This document shows, piece after piece, positions 1-7,072 of a DNA stretch of 8,865 nt (within the stretch, counting starts at the first letter, position 1; each line of letters begins with the position of its first letter). Origin of the DNA: Oceanihabitans sp. (GTDB lineage: Bacteria; Bacteroidota; Bacteroidia; Flavobacteriales; Flavobacteriaceae); the NCBI GenBank assembly GCA_018067265.1, contig JAGPUY010000242.1, forward strand, positions 1 to 8,865, read 5' to 3'. Both the position numbers and the translations under genes were made by a program. The notes beneath the pieces are model-generated. The model made no database searches and was not told where the DNA came from. It saw nothing but the letters and a program-made list of their open reading frames with translations.

Positions 1-51
1 ATTGCTGCTCCAGGGAGAAATTTAATTATCGCATTGAGTTATACTTTATAA
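1..51 (+). CDS. C-terminal end of a TonB-dependent outer-membrane receptor (partial)
   Basis: Reading frame 1 gives 16 codons ending in TAA at 49-51. The peptide is IAAPGRNLIIALSYTL, which is the usual last beta-strand of Bacteroidota TonB-dependent receptors: a Pro-Gly-Arg-Asn turn, then alternating hydrophobic residues and a final Tyr-x-Leu/Phe. In the full protein this strand would close the 22-strand barrel and carry the signal read by the outer-membrane insertion machinery. The rest of the gene lies left of the window, so the substrate cannot be told. The gene is convergent with the large minus-strand gene beginning at 5824, and two hairpins (239-296) lie between their stop codons. Another family of outer-membrane barrel with a similar C-terminus cannot be excluded from so few residues. 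Confidence 0.7.
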   Translation: MAAPGRNLIIALSYTL

Positions 52-90
52 TTTTATAAGGGTTTTAATTTGGGCGTTTACTACTTCGTT

Positions 91-130
91 GCTACTACGC
101 AAAAGCTTCGTAGCATAAACACTACGTAGT
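91..130. repeat. Palindromic intergenic element with CGCAAAAGCTTCG core
   Basis: CTACG at 95-99 pairs with CGTAG at 109-113 around a 9-base loop, and GCTAC at 91-95 can alternatively pair with GTAGC at 110-114. A perfect 10-base palindrome, ACTACGTAGT, follows at 121-130, and its CGTAGT half can also pair with ACTACG at 94-99, so competing structures are possible. The 13-base core at 98-110 recurs exactly at 6481-6493 in another spacer, flanked in both places by GCTAC on the left and ATAAA on the right. The element lies 40 bases after the stop codon at 51. The rest of the spacer before the hairpins (131-238) shows no gene or motif I recognise. Confidence 0.6.
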
Positions 131-238
131 ACCAGGCTGTACATTATATCTTTTTATGTTTTGAAGATTGGTAGTATAACAAACAGAAAACAAAACGGAA
201 ACTACAGTACGTATTAATACACATATATCGAACATAAA

Positions 239-259
239 AAGGATGCCATTTCCATCCTT
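239..259. terminator. First of two tandem hairpins between convergent genes
   Basis: AAGGATG at 239-245 pairs perfectly with CATCCTT at 253-259, giving a 7-bp stem and a 7-base loop. An A-run precedes it at 236-240, which reads as a T-run for transcripts on the minus strand, so it may help stop the large minus-strand gene that ends at 341. No long T-run follows on the plus strand. Confidence 0.5.
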
Positions 260-265
260 AACGCA

Positions 266-296
266 AAAAAGCCTTTCTTTTATAGAAAGGCTTTTT
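266..296. terminator. Bidirectional Rho-independent terminator
   Basis: A perfect 13-bp stem is formed by AAAAAGCCTTTCT at 266-278 and AGAAAGGCTTTTT at 284-296, with a 5-base loop. The A-run on one side and T-run on the other make it work in both directions. It sits between the receptor gene ending at 51 (plus strand) and the large gene ending at 341 (minus strand), as expected for a shared terminator. Confidence 0.88.
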
Positions 297-340
297 GTTA
301 TTTCGACTACATACCACCAAAGTGGAGAAAGCGATATGCT

Positions 341-3300
341 TTAGTTTCTTTTAATAGCCTTTTTAGTTAATACCACATCATTAGATAAAGTGACTTTAGC
401 AAGATAAGCAGCTTGGCTTAACTTATCTAAGTTGTAGGTTTCTGTACTACTATTTCCGTTTAGGTTATAAAGTAATCTACCTAATACATCATACACTTTT
501 ACATTTTTAATTTGTAAACCATTCGATGTACTAAACTTCACGGTACCATCTTGTTGTTCTATCATGGTAAAGGCGTCGTTTAATTCGTTTTCGTTTATAG
601 ATAAAGAGGTATCGTTAAATACTATTTCAAAACGGTCATTAAATGTTCCAGCATCTAGTGTAAAACTATACGGTGCATTGGTAAGGTTATGTGTATAACC
701 CAATGCATTATCTTTTAAATAAACCGTTTGTCCTTCTGTTTCAAATAAACCATCCACAGCAAAAATTGCGAGCGTATAATTTCCAGAAGTTGTAGCTTCT
801 ATACCTAAAGGGATTATATCTGTATCCACAAAAGGTAGTGCACGACCTTGAATTTTATAAGCATCATTATCTATTACAGAATAGAAGTTTTTTGCACTAT
901 CGATTTCAGTAACAGCATCAAACATTCTATCTATACCCATAGTAGCATCTTGTATATATCCTACTAAAATTCTTTTTGCAGGTTCGCCTTCTGGAACTAA
1001 ATCTAACCAGATTCTGTTTTTTTCTGGAGTAGCAGTTCTGTAAAATGCAGAATTAATTAAATTTAAATCACGTAACGAATTATTAAAAGTAACTGTTTCT
1101 GTTGTTGCAGCACCATCTACCATGTTTACCATAAAACTTTGTGCTGCAGCAATGCTACCATTAAAAGTACCAGGGCCAGTAGATGCTCCTGCACTGTTAT
1201 AGGTTAAGTAATCGCTTTCGTCATAATTAGCACCAAAGTTTTCATAATAAGGATCTGGAATTGCAGAGCTTGGTAAAGTGCCATGCGTCCAAACATTAAT
1301 ATAACCTTCTATATTTGTGTTTAAGGTAAGGAAACCTACTGCGTCTATAGCAGAAGGATATGGGTTTCCTACTAAGTTCCAATCGTCATCATTAGTATCA
1401 AAACCTACAGGATCATTACCTCTAGAAACAGGAACTGTTTTAATTCCATTTAACGGTACACCATTATTAAAAGTTGCGGTGTAATTAGCAGCTGTTGTTC
1501 CAAAAGAACTAGGTCCTCTAACAATATAACCAACACCTTCTTGCATAGTAGTACCAGAAGCGTCTGCCCAGTTACCTTGGCTTCCGTTTGTGTTTGTTAC
1601 TGTAGTGTCCCAAGTATAAATTCTATTTGTAGGTGTTCCTGTTGAAATATTGTTAGTATTAAAGCCATCTACAGGCGAAGACCAATATACATAGTCTAGT
1701 CTTCGTAAAGAAGCGGTACGTTGCATGCTAATGTTACCCGTATTTACACCAGCATCATCTCCTTGTATTAAAGAACCACTGTTTTCTATATTAAAGGTTC
1801 CGTTATTAGTAACTCCTAAATTTACATAGGTGTAATCATTAGTAGCAATCGTTAATGTATTTCCTGGATTAATCAGAAGACTTCCATTCATATACAAGTC
1901 ATTAGATGCGTTGGTATTAAAATCGTTACTAAGTATCACATTATAAAATGCTTCCGGAAAAATTGGAGGAATTGGTGTTTGCCCATTAATAATTGCTTGT
2001 GGCGTTGTTCCTAAAAATTCTACAGTACTATTTCCTTCGTCAAAAGCAGTTTCTCCTAAATTGGTAATCCAATCTCCATAAAGTTTAATATAACCATCTG
2101 CCGTTGTGCTATTGCCATCGTTCATATCTAAAAATCCTCCAGGCGTATCGATTAATAAGTCACCATGAACTTCTAGAACATTATTGATACTTCCAGAAAT
2201 CTCTAAAGTATTACCAGCAATGGTTAGGTTGTTAGCATAGGCTATTTCATTTACTTCATCAGCATAAGCAGCGGTGTAATCTATAACCGCATTATTTGAA
2301 GCACTAGCGTCTACTACTACATCTGTTGTAGATGTAGGTACAGTAAGAGCTTCCCAGTTAGCACAGTTAAACCAGTTAGTATCTACATCACCAACCCATT
2401 GTCCTGCCGGATTACTTGGACTAATAGTAAATGTTCTTCCTCCATCAGTTGCAGTTGTAGTGGTTGGATCAAAACTATACGAACCTAACGACCAGTTGCC
2501 TAGGTAGTCGGAAACGTTGTTTACTATTGTTCTAATGGTAGCTAAACCATGTTCTTTATCGTTTTCATAATAGCCTCTAATATCATACTCACTTTCTACG
2601 TTAAAACAACGTAATTCTGCTGGTAATCTAGATACACGGTTAGCATCTGTAGAGCCACCAGGACAAGCACTAGAAAGTGCAACCCATGGTGTGTCTATAG
2701 TAATACCATGTAATAAGGTACCATTAAATATATAGTTTGCTTCATTAGCGTCTATGGCGCCATCAGACACAAAATCCCCTTGCATTAAGTATAATTGGTC
2801 TGCGCCAGAAGTAGAAATATTTGGTATTAAACTCGTGTTTACTATATTAAAGGTGAAATCACTAGTTCTAGTAGTTGTGGTTGTACCTTCTGTTACTGTA
2901 ACAAAAACAATAAAAGCATTAGATGCTGTTACATTAAAACGCAGTACAGAGCCAGCTGGAATTACAGAACTACCTGTATACATTATTTTGGTTTCAAAAG
3001 GAGCTTGGCTTGCAGTATTACTTCCGCCTCCCCATTTATTTGTTCTTACATTGGCAGGAGCTCCTGCTTCAAAACGGGAGTTTACTAAGGAGAACTCTGT
3101 TCCTGTAGTAATATCTACAAGTGAAGCAATTAAAAATTCATCTTCTGAGCCACTTCCATTAATTTGACCATCATAACCTACAAAAATAAGTTCTCCCGGA
3201 TTAAATATAGTAGAGGTTGTTACGGTTAAGGTTGCTGTGTTGGAAGTTGTGCTTCCGCAGGCATTGGTAAGTATTACTTGATATAGATTACCACTATCTG

Positions 3301-5824
3301 TTAATTGTGTATTGGTTACAGCCAGCGAGTTACTATCTGTACCAATATTTGTCCAGGTAGTACCACCATTAGTAGATACTTTCCATTGGTAACTTGAAGT
3401 ATCTGTACTGGAAACAATAAAAGAAGCAGTACCACCAATACCCGCTGATGCGTTGCTTGGTTGTGAATCTATAGTTGGAGCAGCGTTTGTTACCGAAACA
3501 GCATATGGACCAACTTCTCCGTCAGACCAACAACCTTCTAACGTGTTATATGCTCTTACGAAATAGTTACCAGAAGTAGTTACTGTTAAACTGCTAGAAG
3601 CAGCATTGGTTACATCTTCTCCTAAAGAAGCATCTTGCCAATAATACACAACATCACTTGGTGCTGTACCAGAAAAACTTAAAGAAGTACTAGCAGCACA
3701 AACAGGAGTTGCACCAGAAATGGTACCTGTTGGGTCTGCAGGTGTAGTACAAGCTGTACCACAAAAAACTTCTACGTCATCTAAGTATACGGTTGCTGCA
3801 GTTCTATAAAACTGAATTAAAGTGTTTGTTGATGTGTTTATTGTTGCTGTAAATTGATTGTACGATGTGCTTAATGTATAAGGAGATTCTGGAGCAGCTG
3901 TCCAGGAAGTACCACCATCTGTAGAGTAATTTACTTGAACTCTGGCAGAAGTAGTACTACCTCTTGACCAAAAGTTTACGGTTTGAACACTAGCTAGTGT
4001 TGGCGATGTAATTTGTGCTCCAGTAGCAGAGCGTATTTGGCAACCATAAGCGCCAGTATGTGCAGTATTTCCTCTAATTATGTTTTCCCCTGTCCAAGTT
4101 CCAGAACCTAAAGTCCATGAACCTGTTTCATAACTTGTAGGAAGTCCACTTTCAAAATCTTCTGTTAAACAAGGTCCACTAATAGTTGTCGCATCTCCAG
4201 TTAAAGGTGCTGTTGTATTATAGATTGGTCCACCACCACAGCTAGAATCGTTTAAAGCAAAAACAAAAAAGTAATATGGTGTAGTTTGTGATAAACCAGT
4301 TGCTGTAAATGTAGTTGCAGTACTGGTTTGTACCACAGTACCACTACCAATAGTATCTCCAGTTGTATAAGATGTGATATCTACAGGGTTTGCTCCTAAT
4401 GTCGCTGAGGCACTTACTACCACAAGATAATCATCTGCTGTTGTAGCAGTAAAAGAACCATCTATAGAAGATCCTGTTATGTTATTTAAAGTTAATCCGC
4501 TAGGTTGCCCAGTTGGTGCAACACAAGGTGTTAGAGGAGCAGGAGACCAAACACAAATACCAAAATCTCCATTATTGTCACCGTTATATTCCCAGAAAAG
4601 TAAGTAAAGTGTCTCACTTGGTGTTAAGCCTGTTAAATTTAATTCTGGCATGGAGCCATTTGTGTCATCATCGCAGGCAATTTGAGTTAATGTGCCACAT
4701 GCCCCACTATAAATAGCCATTACACCATCTGTTAGTGCTCCAGCTGTTGTTTCTATATTCAATTCTCCTGAAGCAGGTACAGTAATCTCAAACCAAATAT
4801 CAGCAGAACCAGCATATCCTCCGCAGCTTGTAGATTCTCCACTATTTGTAGCGTTTATCGTAGTATACGAAGCAGTAGTACAAGAAGCACCAATAGTTAC
4901 CGGTAGTACCGTCGCGTTTAAACATGTATCATTAGTTGGTGGCGCAGGAGTAACCTCTCCACTTACCGTAATGGTCGGTGTAGTGCCTAATCCAGAAGTT
5001 GTATTTGCAATAGTAATGGTATTACTATATGTGTTAATAGCTAAACCAGCTGCTAAACGAGTATATACGGTTATTGTACTATTAGCATCAGCAAGAGGTA
5101 TATTCACAGAAGCACCATAACCACCAACAGCAGTTAACGAAACTTCAAAATCTGTAGAAGTAGATGTAATAGTTGTTCCTGCAGTTAGTAATGTACCAGT
5201 AACATCAAAGCTTTGTGATGCAGATGGTCCTGAACCAAAAGCATAATCTAAACTAGTAATTGTGGTTGGTGTTGCGGTGATGTTTGGACCTGTTGGAGCC
5301 GCTAATTTATATATTTGTAATTCCTGTTGCCCAGCATTACCATATGCCGCAAATCTTGGAGCTCCAGCATTATAAGAAAGTTGCCTAGATGTGGTGTTCA
5401 CATTTAAAACGGTGAATTTACCTCCAGCATAAGTAAAAGTCCATCTGTTACTATCAGCAGGAGTATTTTCAATCGAGGCAGCGTTCCCAGAGTAATATCC
5501 AACATATTTAGTTATTACTTCATTATATATCGTTTTTCCACTTCCATTAGTTTCAATTAGCCATACATTGTTTGTTGTAGGATTTGCTATTACATCAGAC
5601 GCAGGTGTTACATTGGCATTAACAAAGTAACCTGTGTCATCAGCTCCGCTTCTGCCATTGGTCATTAAATTATCATCATTTTCGTTCGTTATTACATAAT
5701 AACCATCTGTTAGCTCGGCTGCAGAAGTGATTTTAGTGAAGTTTCCTGTGCCAGAATATTGTGCATAGCCAAACACAATGCTGCATAAAAATGCTGTTAA
5801 TAAAAGTAAATAATTCTTTTTCAT
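341..5824 (-). CDS. Giant mosaic T9SS-secreted cell-surface protein with type A sorting domain
   Basis: This 1827-residue protein has a Sec signal peptide (Lys2-Lys3, hydrophobic 5-19, probable cleavage after Ala21). Its C-terminus, about 1746-1827, has the features of a T9SS type A sorting domain: a VKVYDVLGRLLY strand, then AYLAKVTL and a basic end, KKAIKRN. It should cross the outer membrane by the type IX system and be anchored or released there. Approximate domain order: an N-terminal beta-rich domain (25-172); an Ig-like domain typical of flavobacterial exoproteins (178-293); a Cys-containing beta-sandwich starting NDTCLNA (298-432); a fibronectin III-like domain (435-548); a jelly-roll ending VYLDDVEVF (549-688); two Ig-like domains (690-872); a domain starting FVGYDGQ (880-1130); a W-x-N-W type segment and beta-solenoid-like part (1140-1350); and a region opening with YWSSPV (1363-1560). 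Composition is rich in Ser, Thr and Asn. I see no catalytic motif. An adhesin or matrix role is inferred only. The start is supported by the signal peptide, and transcription ends at the hairpins at 239-296. Confidence 0.9.
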   Translation of the reverse strand: MKKNYLLLLTAFLCSIVFGYAQYSGTGNFTKITSAAELTDGYYVITNENDDNLMTNGRSGADDTGYFVNANVTPASDVIANPTTNNVWLIETNGSGKTIYNEVITKYVGYYSGNAASIENTPADSNRWTFTYAGGKFTVLNVNTTSRQLSYNAGAPRFAAYGNAGQQELQIYKLAAPTGPNITATPTTITSLDYAFGSGPSASQSFDVTGTLLTAGTTITSTSTDFEVSLTAVGGYGASVNIPLADANSTITVYTRLAAGLAINTYSNTITIANTTSGLGTTPTITVSGEVTPAPPTNDTCLNATVLPVTIGASCTTASYTTINATNSGESTSCGGYAGSADIWFEITVPASGELNIETTAGALTDGVMAIYSGACGTLTQIACDDDTNGSMPELNLTGLTPSETLYLLFWEYNGDNNGDFGICVWSPAPLTPCVAPTGQPSGLTLNNITGSSIDGSFTATTADDYLVVVSASATLGANPVDITSYTTGDTIGSGTVVQTSTATTFTATGLSQTTPYYFFVFALNDSSCGGGPIYNTTAPLTGDATTISGPCLTEDFESGLPTSYETGSWTLGSGTWTGENIIRGNTAHTGAYGCQIRSATGAQITSPTLASVQTVNFWSRGSTTSARVQVNYSTDGGTSWTAAPESPYTLSTSYNQFTATINTSTNTLIQFYRTAATVYLDDVEVFCGTACTTPADPTGTISGATPVCAASTSLSFSGTAPSDVVYYWQDASLGEDVTNAASSSLTVTTSGNYFVRAYNTLEGCWSDGEVGPYAVSVTNAAPTIDSQPSNASAGIGGTASFIVSSTDTSSYQWKVSTNGGTTWTNIGTDSNSLAVTNTQLTDSGNLYQVILTNACGSTTSNTATLTVTTSTIFNPGELIFVGYDGQINGSGSEDEFLIASLVDITTGTEFSLVNSRFEAGAPANVRTNKWGGGSNTASQAPFETKIMYTGSSVIPAGSVLRFNVTASNAFIVFVTVTEGTTTTTRTSDFTFNIVNTSLIPNISTSGADQLYLMQGDFVSDGAIDANEANYIFNGTLLHGITIDTPWVALSSACPGGSTDANRVSRLPAELRCFNVESEYDIRGYYENDKEHGLATIRTIVNNVSDYLGNWSLGSYSFDPTTTTATDGGRTFTISPSNPAGQWVGDVDTNWFNCANWEALTVPTSTTDVVVDASASNNAVIDYTAAYADEVNEIAYANNLTIAGNTLEISGSINNVLEVHGDLLIDTPGGFLDMNDGNSTTADGYIKLYGDWITNLGETAFDEGNSTVEFLGTTPQAIINGQTPIPPIFPEAFYNVILSNDFNTNASNDLYMNGSLLINPGNTLTIATNDYTYVNLGVTNNGTFNIENSGSLIQGDDAGVNTGNISMQRTASLRRLDYVYWSSPVDGFNTNNISTGTPTNRIYTWDTTVTNTNGSQGNWADASGTTMQEGVGYIVRGPSSFGTTAANYTATFNNGVPLNGIKTVPVSRGNDPVGFDTNDDDWNLVGNPYPSAIDAVGFLTLNTNIEGYINVWTHGTLPSSAIPDPYYENFGANYDESDYLTYNSAGASTGPGTFNGSIAAAQSFMVNMVDGAATTETVTFNNSLRDLNLINSAFYRTATPEKNRIWLDLVPEGEPAKRILVGYIQDATMGIDRMFDAVTEIDSAKNFYSVIDNDAYKIQGRALPFVDTDIIPLGIEATTSGNYTLAIFAVDGLFETEGQTVYLKDNALGYTHNLTNAPYSFTLDAGTFNDRFEIVFNDTSLSINENELNDAFTMIEQQDGTVKFSTSNGLQIKNVKVYDVLGRLLYNLNGNSSTETYNLDKLSQAAYLAKVTLSNDVVLTKKAIKRN

Positions 5825-5870
5825 AGGGATAATTAGTTAGTTTTAACCTTTATTTAATTTAGTAAGCACG

Positions 5871-5900
5871 TAAATATACCGCAAACGGAGCACAAACAAA
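5871..5900 (-). promoter_or_regulatory. Candidate Bacteroidota -33/-7 promoter for the giant T9SS gene
   Basis: On the minus strand TTTG (5897-5900) is followed after 18 bases by TATATTTA (5871-5878). The second box matches the Bacteroidota -7 consensus TAnnTTTG in all but the last base, and the spacing suits the primary sigma factor. It would leave a leader of roughly 40 bases before the ATG at 5822-5824. This is a consensus match by eye with no experimental support. No equally good promoter is visible for the divergent recX gene. Confidence 0.4.
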
Positions 5901-5947
5901 GCTGTTAAAGTTATGGTTTTGTTAATAAACTATTAGCATTATTTTCT

Positions 5948-6421
5948 ATGAATCTACAAAGAACCTATTCTCTCGATGAAGCGCGAAAAAAACTAGAGTT
6001 TTACTGTGCATATCAAGAACGTAGTCATAAAGAAGTGGTTACCAAGTTAAAAGACATGCGTATGATTCCCGATGCCATAGATGTTATTGTGGTGCATTTA
6101 ATACAAAACAACTTTTTAAACGAAGAACGTTTTGCTAAAGCTTTTGTTCGTGGAAAATTTAGAATTAAAAAATGGGGAAAAAACAGATTAAAGCTAGAGC
6201 TTAAAAGGAAGGATATTACTAAAACGATTATAGATATTGCCCTTAAAGAAATTGATGCTGACGATTATTTAGAAACCTTTTATGCATTGGCTGAAAAAAA
6301 AGCAGAAAGCATTCAAGAACCCAATAGTTACAAGAAAAAAAAGAAACTAGCAGATTACCTACTCTATCGAGGTTGGGAAAGTCCGCTAGTCTATGATGTA
6401 GTACACACGTTGATAGAATAA
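5948..6421 (+). CDS. recX: RecX family regulatory protein
   Basis: The product is a 157-residue cytoplasmic protein of the RecX family, which binds RecA filaments and modulates recombination and the SOS response. Length and all-alpha character fit the family's three tandem three-helix repeats. The family core is clear at about 54-90: a FLNEERFAKAFVRGK helix followed by KKWGKNRLKLELKRK, with conserved Phe, Arg and Gly. The C-terminal repeat shows KLADYLLYRGWE (133-144), matching the usual L-x-x-L-x-R-G-F pattern. The ATG at 5948 is the only sensible start, with an in-frame stop at 5906-5908 and no ATG between. recA is not in the window. The gene stands alone, divergent from the T9SS gene and convergent with the pair on its right; a solitary recX is not unusual in Bacteroidota. 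No SOS box can be claimed. Confidence 0.93.
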   Translation: MNLQRTYSLDEARKKLEFYCAYQERSHKEVVTKLKDMRMIPDAIDVIVVHLIQNNFLNEERFAKAFVRGKFRIKKWGKNRLKLELKRKDITKTIIDIALKEIDADDYLETFYALAEKKAESIQEPNSYKKKKKLADYLLYRGWESPLVYDVVHTLIE

Positions 6422-6425
6422 AAAG

Positions 6426-6455
6426 AGATTCTTCGACTGCGCTCAGAAGGACAAA
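6426..6455. repeat. Short copy of a 30-bp imperfect palindromic repeat
   Basis: This copy starts AGATTCTTCGAC and ends TGCGCTCAGAAGGACAAA. TTCT (6429-6432) pairs with AGAA (6445-6448), and GA (6435-6436) pairs with TC (6443-6444), leaving a small bulge and a six-base loop. It begins 4 bases after the recX stop codon. An interrupted copy follows at 6461-6520, and GAGATTCTT at 6529-6537 may be the start of a third, truncated one. The sequence resembles intergenic repeats common in flavobacterial genomes, from memory only. It may act as a weak terminator between convergent genes, but no T-run follows directly. Confidence 0.7.
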
Positions 6456-6460
6456 AAACA

Positions 6461-6520
6461 AGATTCTTCGACGCTACCTTCGCAAAAGCTTCGGAAGATA
6501 AATGCGCTCAGAAGGACAAA
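6461..6520. repeat. Long copy of the repeat carrying an exact 30-bp hairpin extension
   Basis: The first 12 bases (6461-6472) and the last 18 (6503-6520) equal the two parts of the short copy at 6426-6455. Between them lie 30 extra bases (6473-6502) starting GCTACCTTCG and ending GAAGATAAA. They contain the core CGCAAAAGCTTCG (6481-6493) that also occurs at 98-110. The extra bases fall in the loop of the short form and continue its stem: TTCT/AGAA, GA/TC, CGC (6472-6474)/GCG (6504-6506), TA/TA and CTTC (6478-6481)/GAAG (6494-6497). That is about 15 pairs with small interruptions. This is either an insertion into the repeat or the full form from which the neighbour lost its tip. Confidence 0.7.
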
Positions 6521-6542
6521 TAATTAGTGAGATTCTTTTTAA

Positions 6543-7037
6543 CTATAAATTAAATACAACTCCTGCATTTACAGAAAACTGATTATGTAGTTTTTCTGAA
6601 GGATCTAATTTTCCAGTATCGTATTTAGCAAGCGGTACATTTAATTCGGTGAAAACACCAAAACCGTCTGTAAAGAAATAACGCGCACCAAGATGGGTAC
6701 CAAAATTCTTTAATCCAAGGTTTAAACCAGGATATAAATCGAAGGCATCGTCAATGTTTAATACGTTTCCAATATTGGCATTAATTCTTGCTTTGATATC
6801 AAATCTTTCATCGAATGCTTTACCTACGTAGTTTGTATTAATACCTAAAGAATAGCTAGAAGAAACGCCAACCGAAATGTTTTCGCCTAAACCGTAATCA
6901 AAACTAGCAAAAATACCAGTTGCGTTGTCTTGAAAATTAGCGCCAACTTGTACTTTTTTATCTCCATTTCCTGAAAAGGATTGTGCGTGTAAAAAGCTAA
7001 CGCTTAATAAAGTGATACCTATTATTATATTTTTCAT
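6543..7037 (-). CDS. Small outer-membrane beta-barrel protein (DUF6646-like)
   Basis: The 164-residue product has a signal peptide (MKNIIIGITLLSVSFLHA, cleavage probably after Ala18). The mature part is made of alternating amphipathic strands rich in Gly, Asn and aromatic residues. Recognisable stretches are QVGANFQD (30-37), FDIKARINANIG (79-90), YPGLNLGLKNFGTHLGARYFF (102-122) and a last strand ending VVFNL. This matches a small flavobacterial family that I believe is DUF6646, recalled rather than searched. About eight strands would fit the length, in the manner of OmpW- or OmpX-sized barrels. No function is established. Its start lies 32 bp after the stop of the oxygenase gene on the same strand, so the two are probably cotranscribed, though a promoter-like box sits in the gap. 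It is convergent with recX across the repeat-bearing spacer. Confidence 0.8.
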   Translation of the reverse strand: MKNIIIGITLLSVSFLHAQSFSGNGDKKVQVGANFQDNATGIFASFDYGLGENISVGVSSSYSLGINTNYVGKAFDERFDIKARINANIGNVLNIDDAFDLYPGLNLGLKNFGTHLGARYFFTDGFGVFTELNVPLAKYDTGKLDPSEKLHNQFSVNAGVVFNL

Positions 7038-7064
7038 TTGTAAATTTTAAAATTAAAACGTTTG

Positions 7065-7072
7065 CAAAATTA
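7065..7072 (-). promoter_or_regulatory. Possible -7 box for the small barrel gene
   Basis: On the minus strand TAATTTTG matches the Bacteroidota -7 consensus TAnnTTTG exactly and overlaps the TAA stop of the oxygenase gene, 27 bases before the barrel gene's ATG. No TTTG or TTG is seen at the expected distance upstream, where the sequence is an A-run. In AT-rich DNA an 8-base match with two free positions is weak evidence. It could allow separate transcription of the second gene. Confidence 0.25.

Noticed and set aside
2754..3167. Plus-strand reading frame of 137 codons
   Set aside because: It lies fully inside the large minus-strand T9SS gene, has no recognisable domain, and arises from the low stop content opposite Thr/Ser-rich coding sequence.
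4513..4716. Plus-strand reading frame of 67 codons
   Set aside because: It is antisense to the T9SS gene, and its composition does not look like a protein.
5917..5947. Possible recX promoter (TTTTG at 5917-5921 and TATTTTCT at 5940-5947)
   Set aside because: The second box fits the -7 consensus poorly and touches the start codon, leaving no room for a leader.
6243..6461. Minus-strand reading frame of 72 codons overlapping the end of recX
   Set aside because: It is antisense to the well-supported recX gene and starts within the intergenic repeat, with no family resemblance.
6426..6520. CRISPR-like repeats
   Set aside because: There are only two copies, no regular spacers and no cas genes. 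The units are imperfect palindromes differing by an internal segment.
6425..6542. Insertion-sequence remnant in the recX spacer
   Set aside because: There is no transposase fragment, no terminal inverted repeats of IS type and no target duplication. The palindromic repeats explain the structure.
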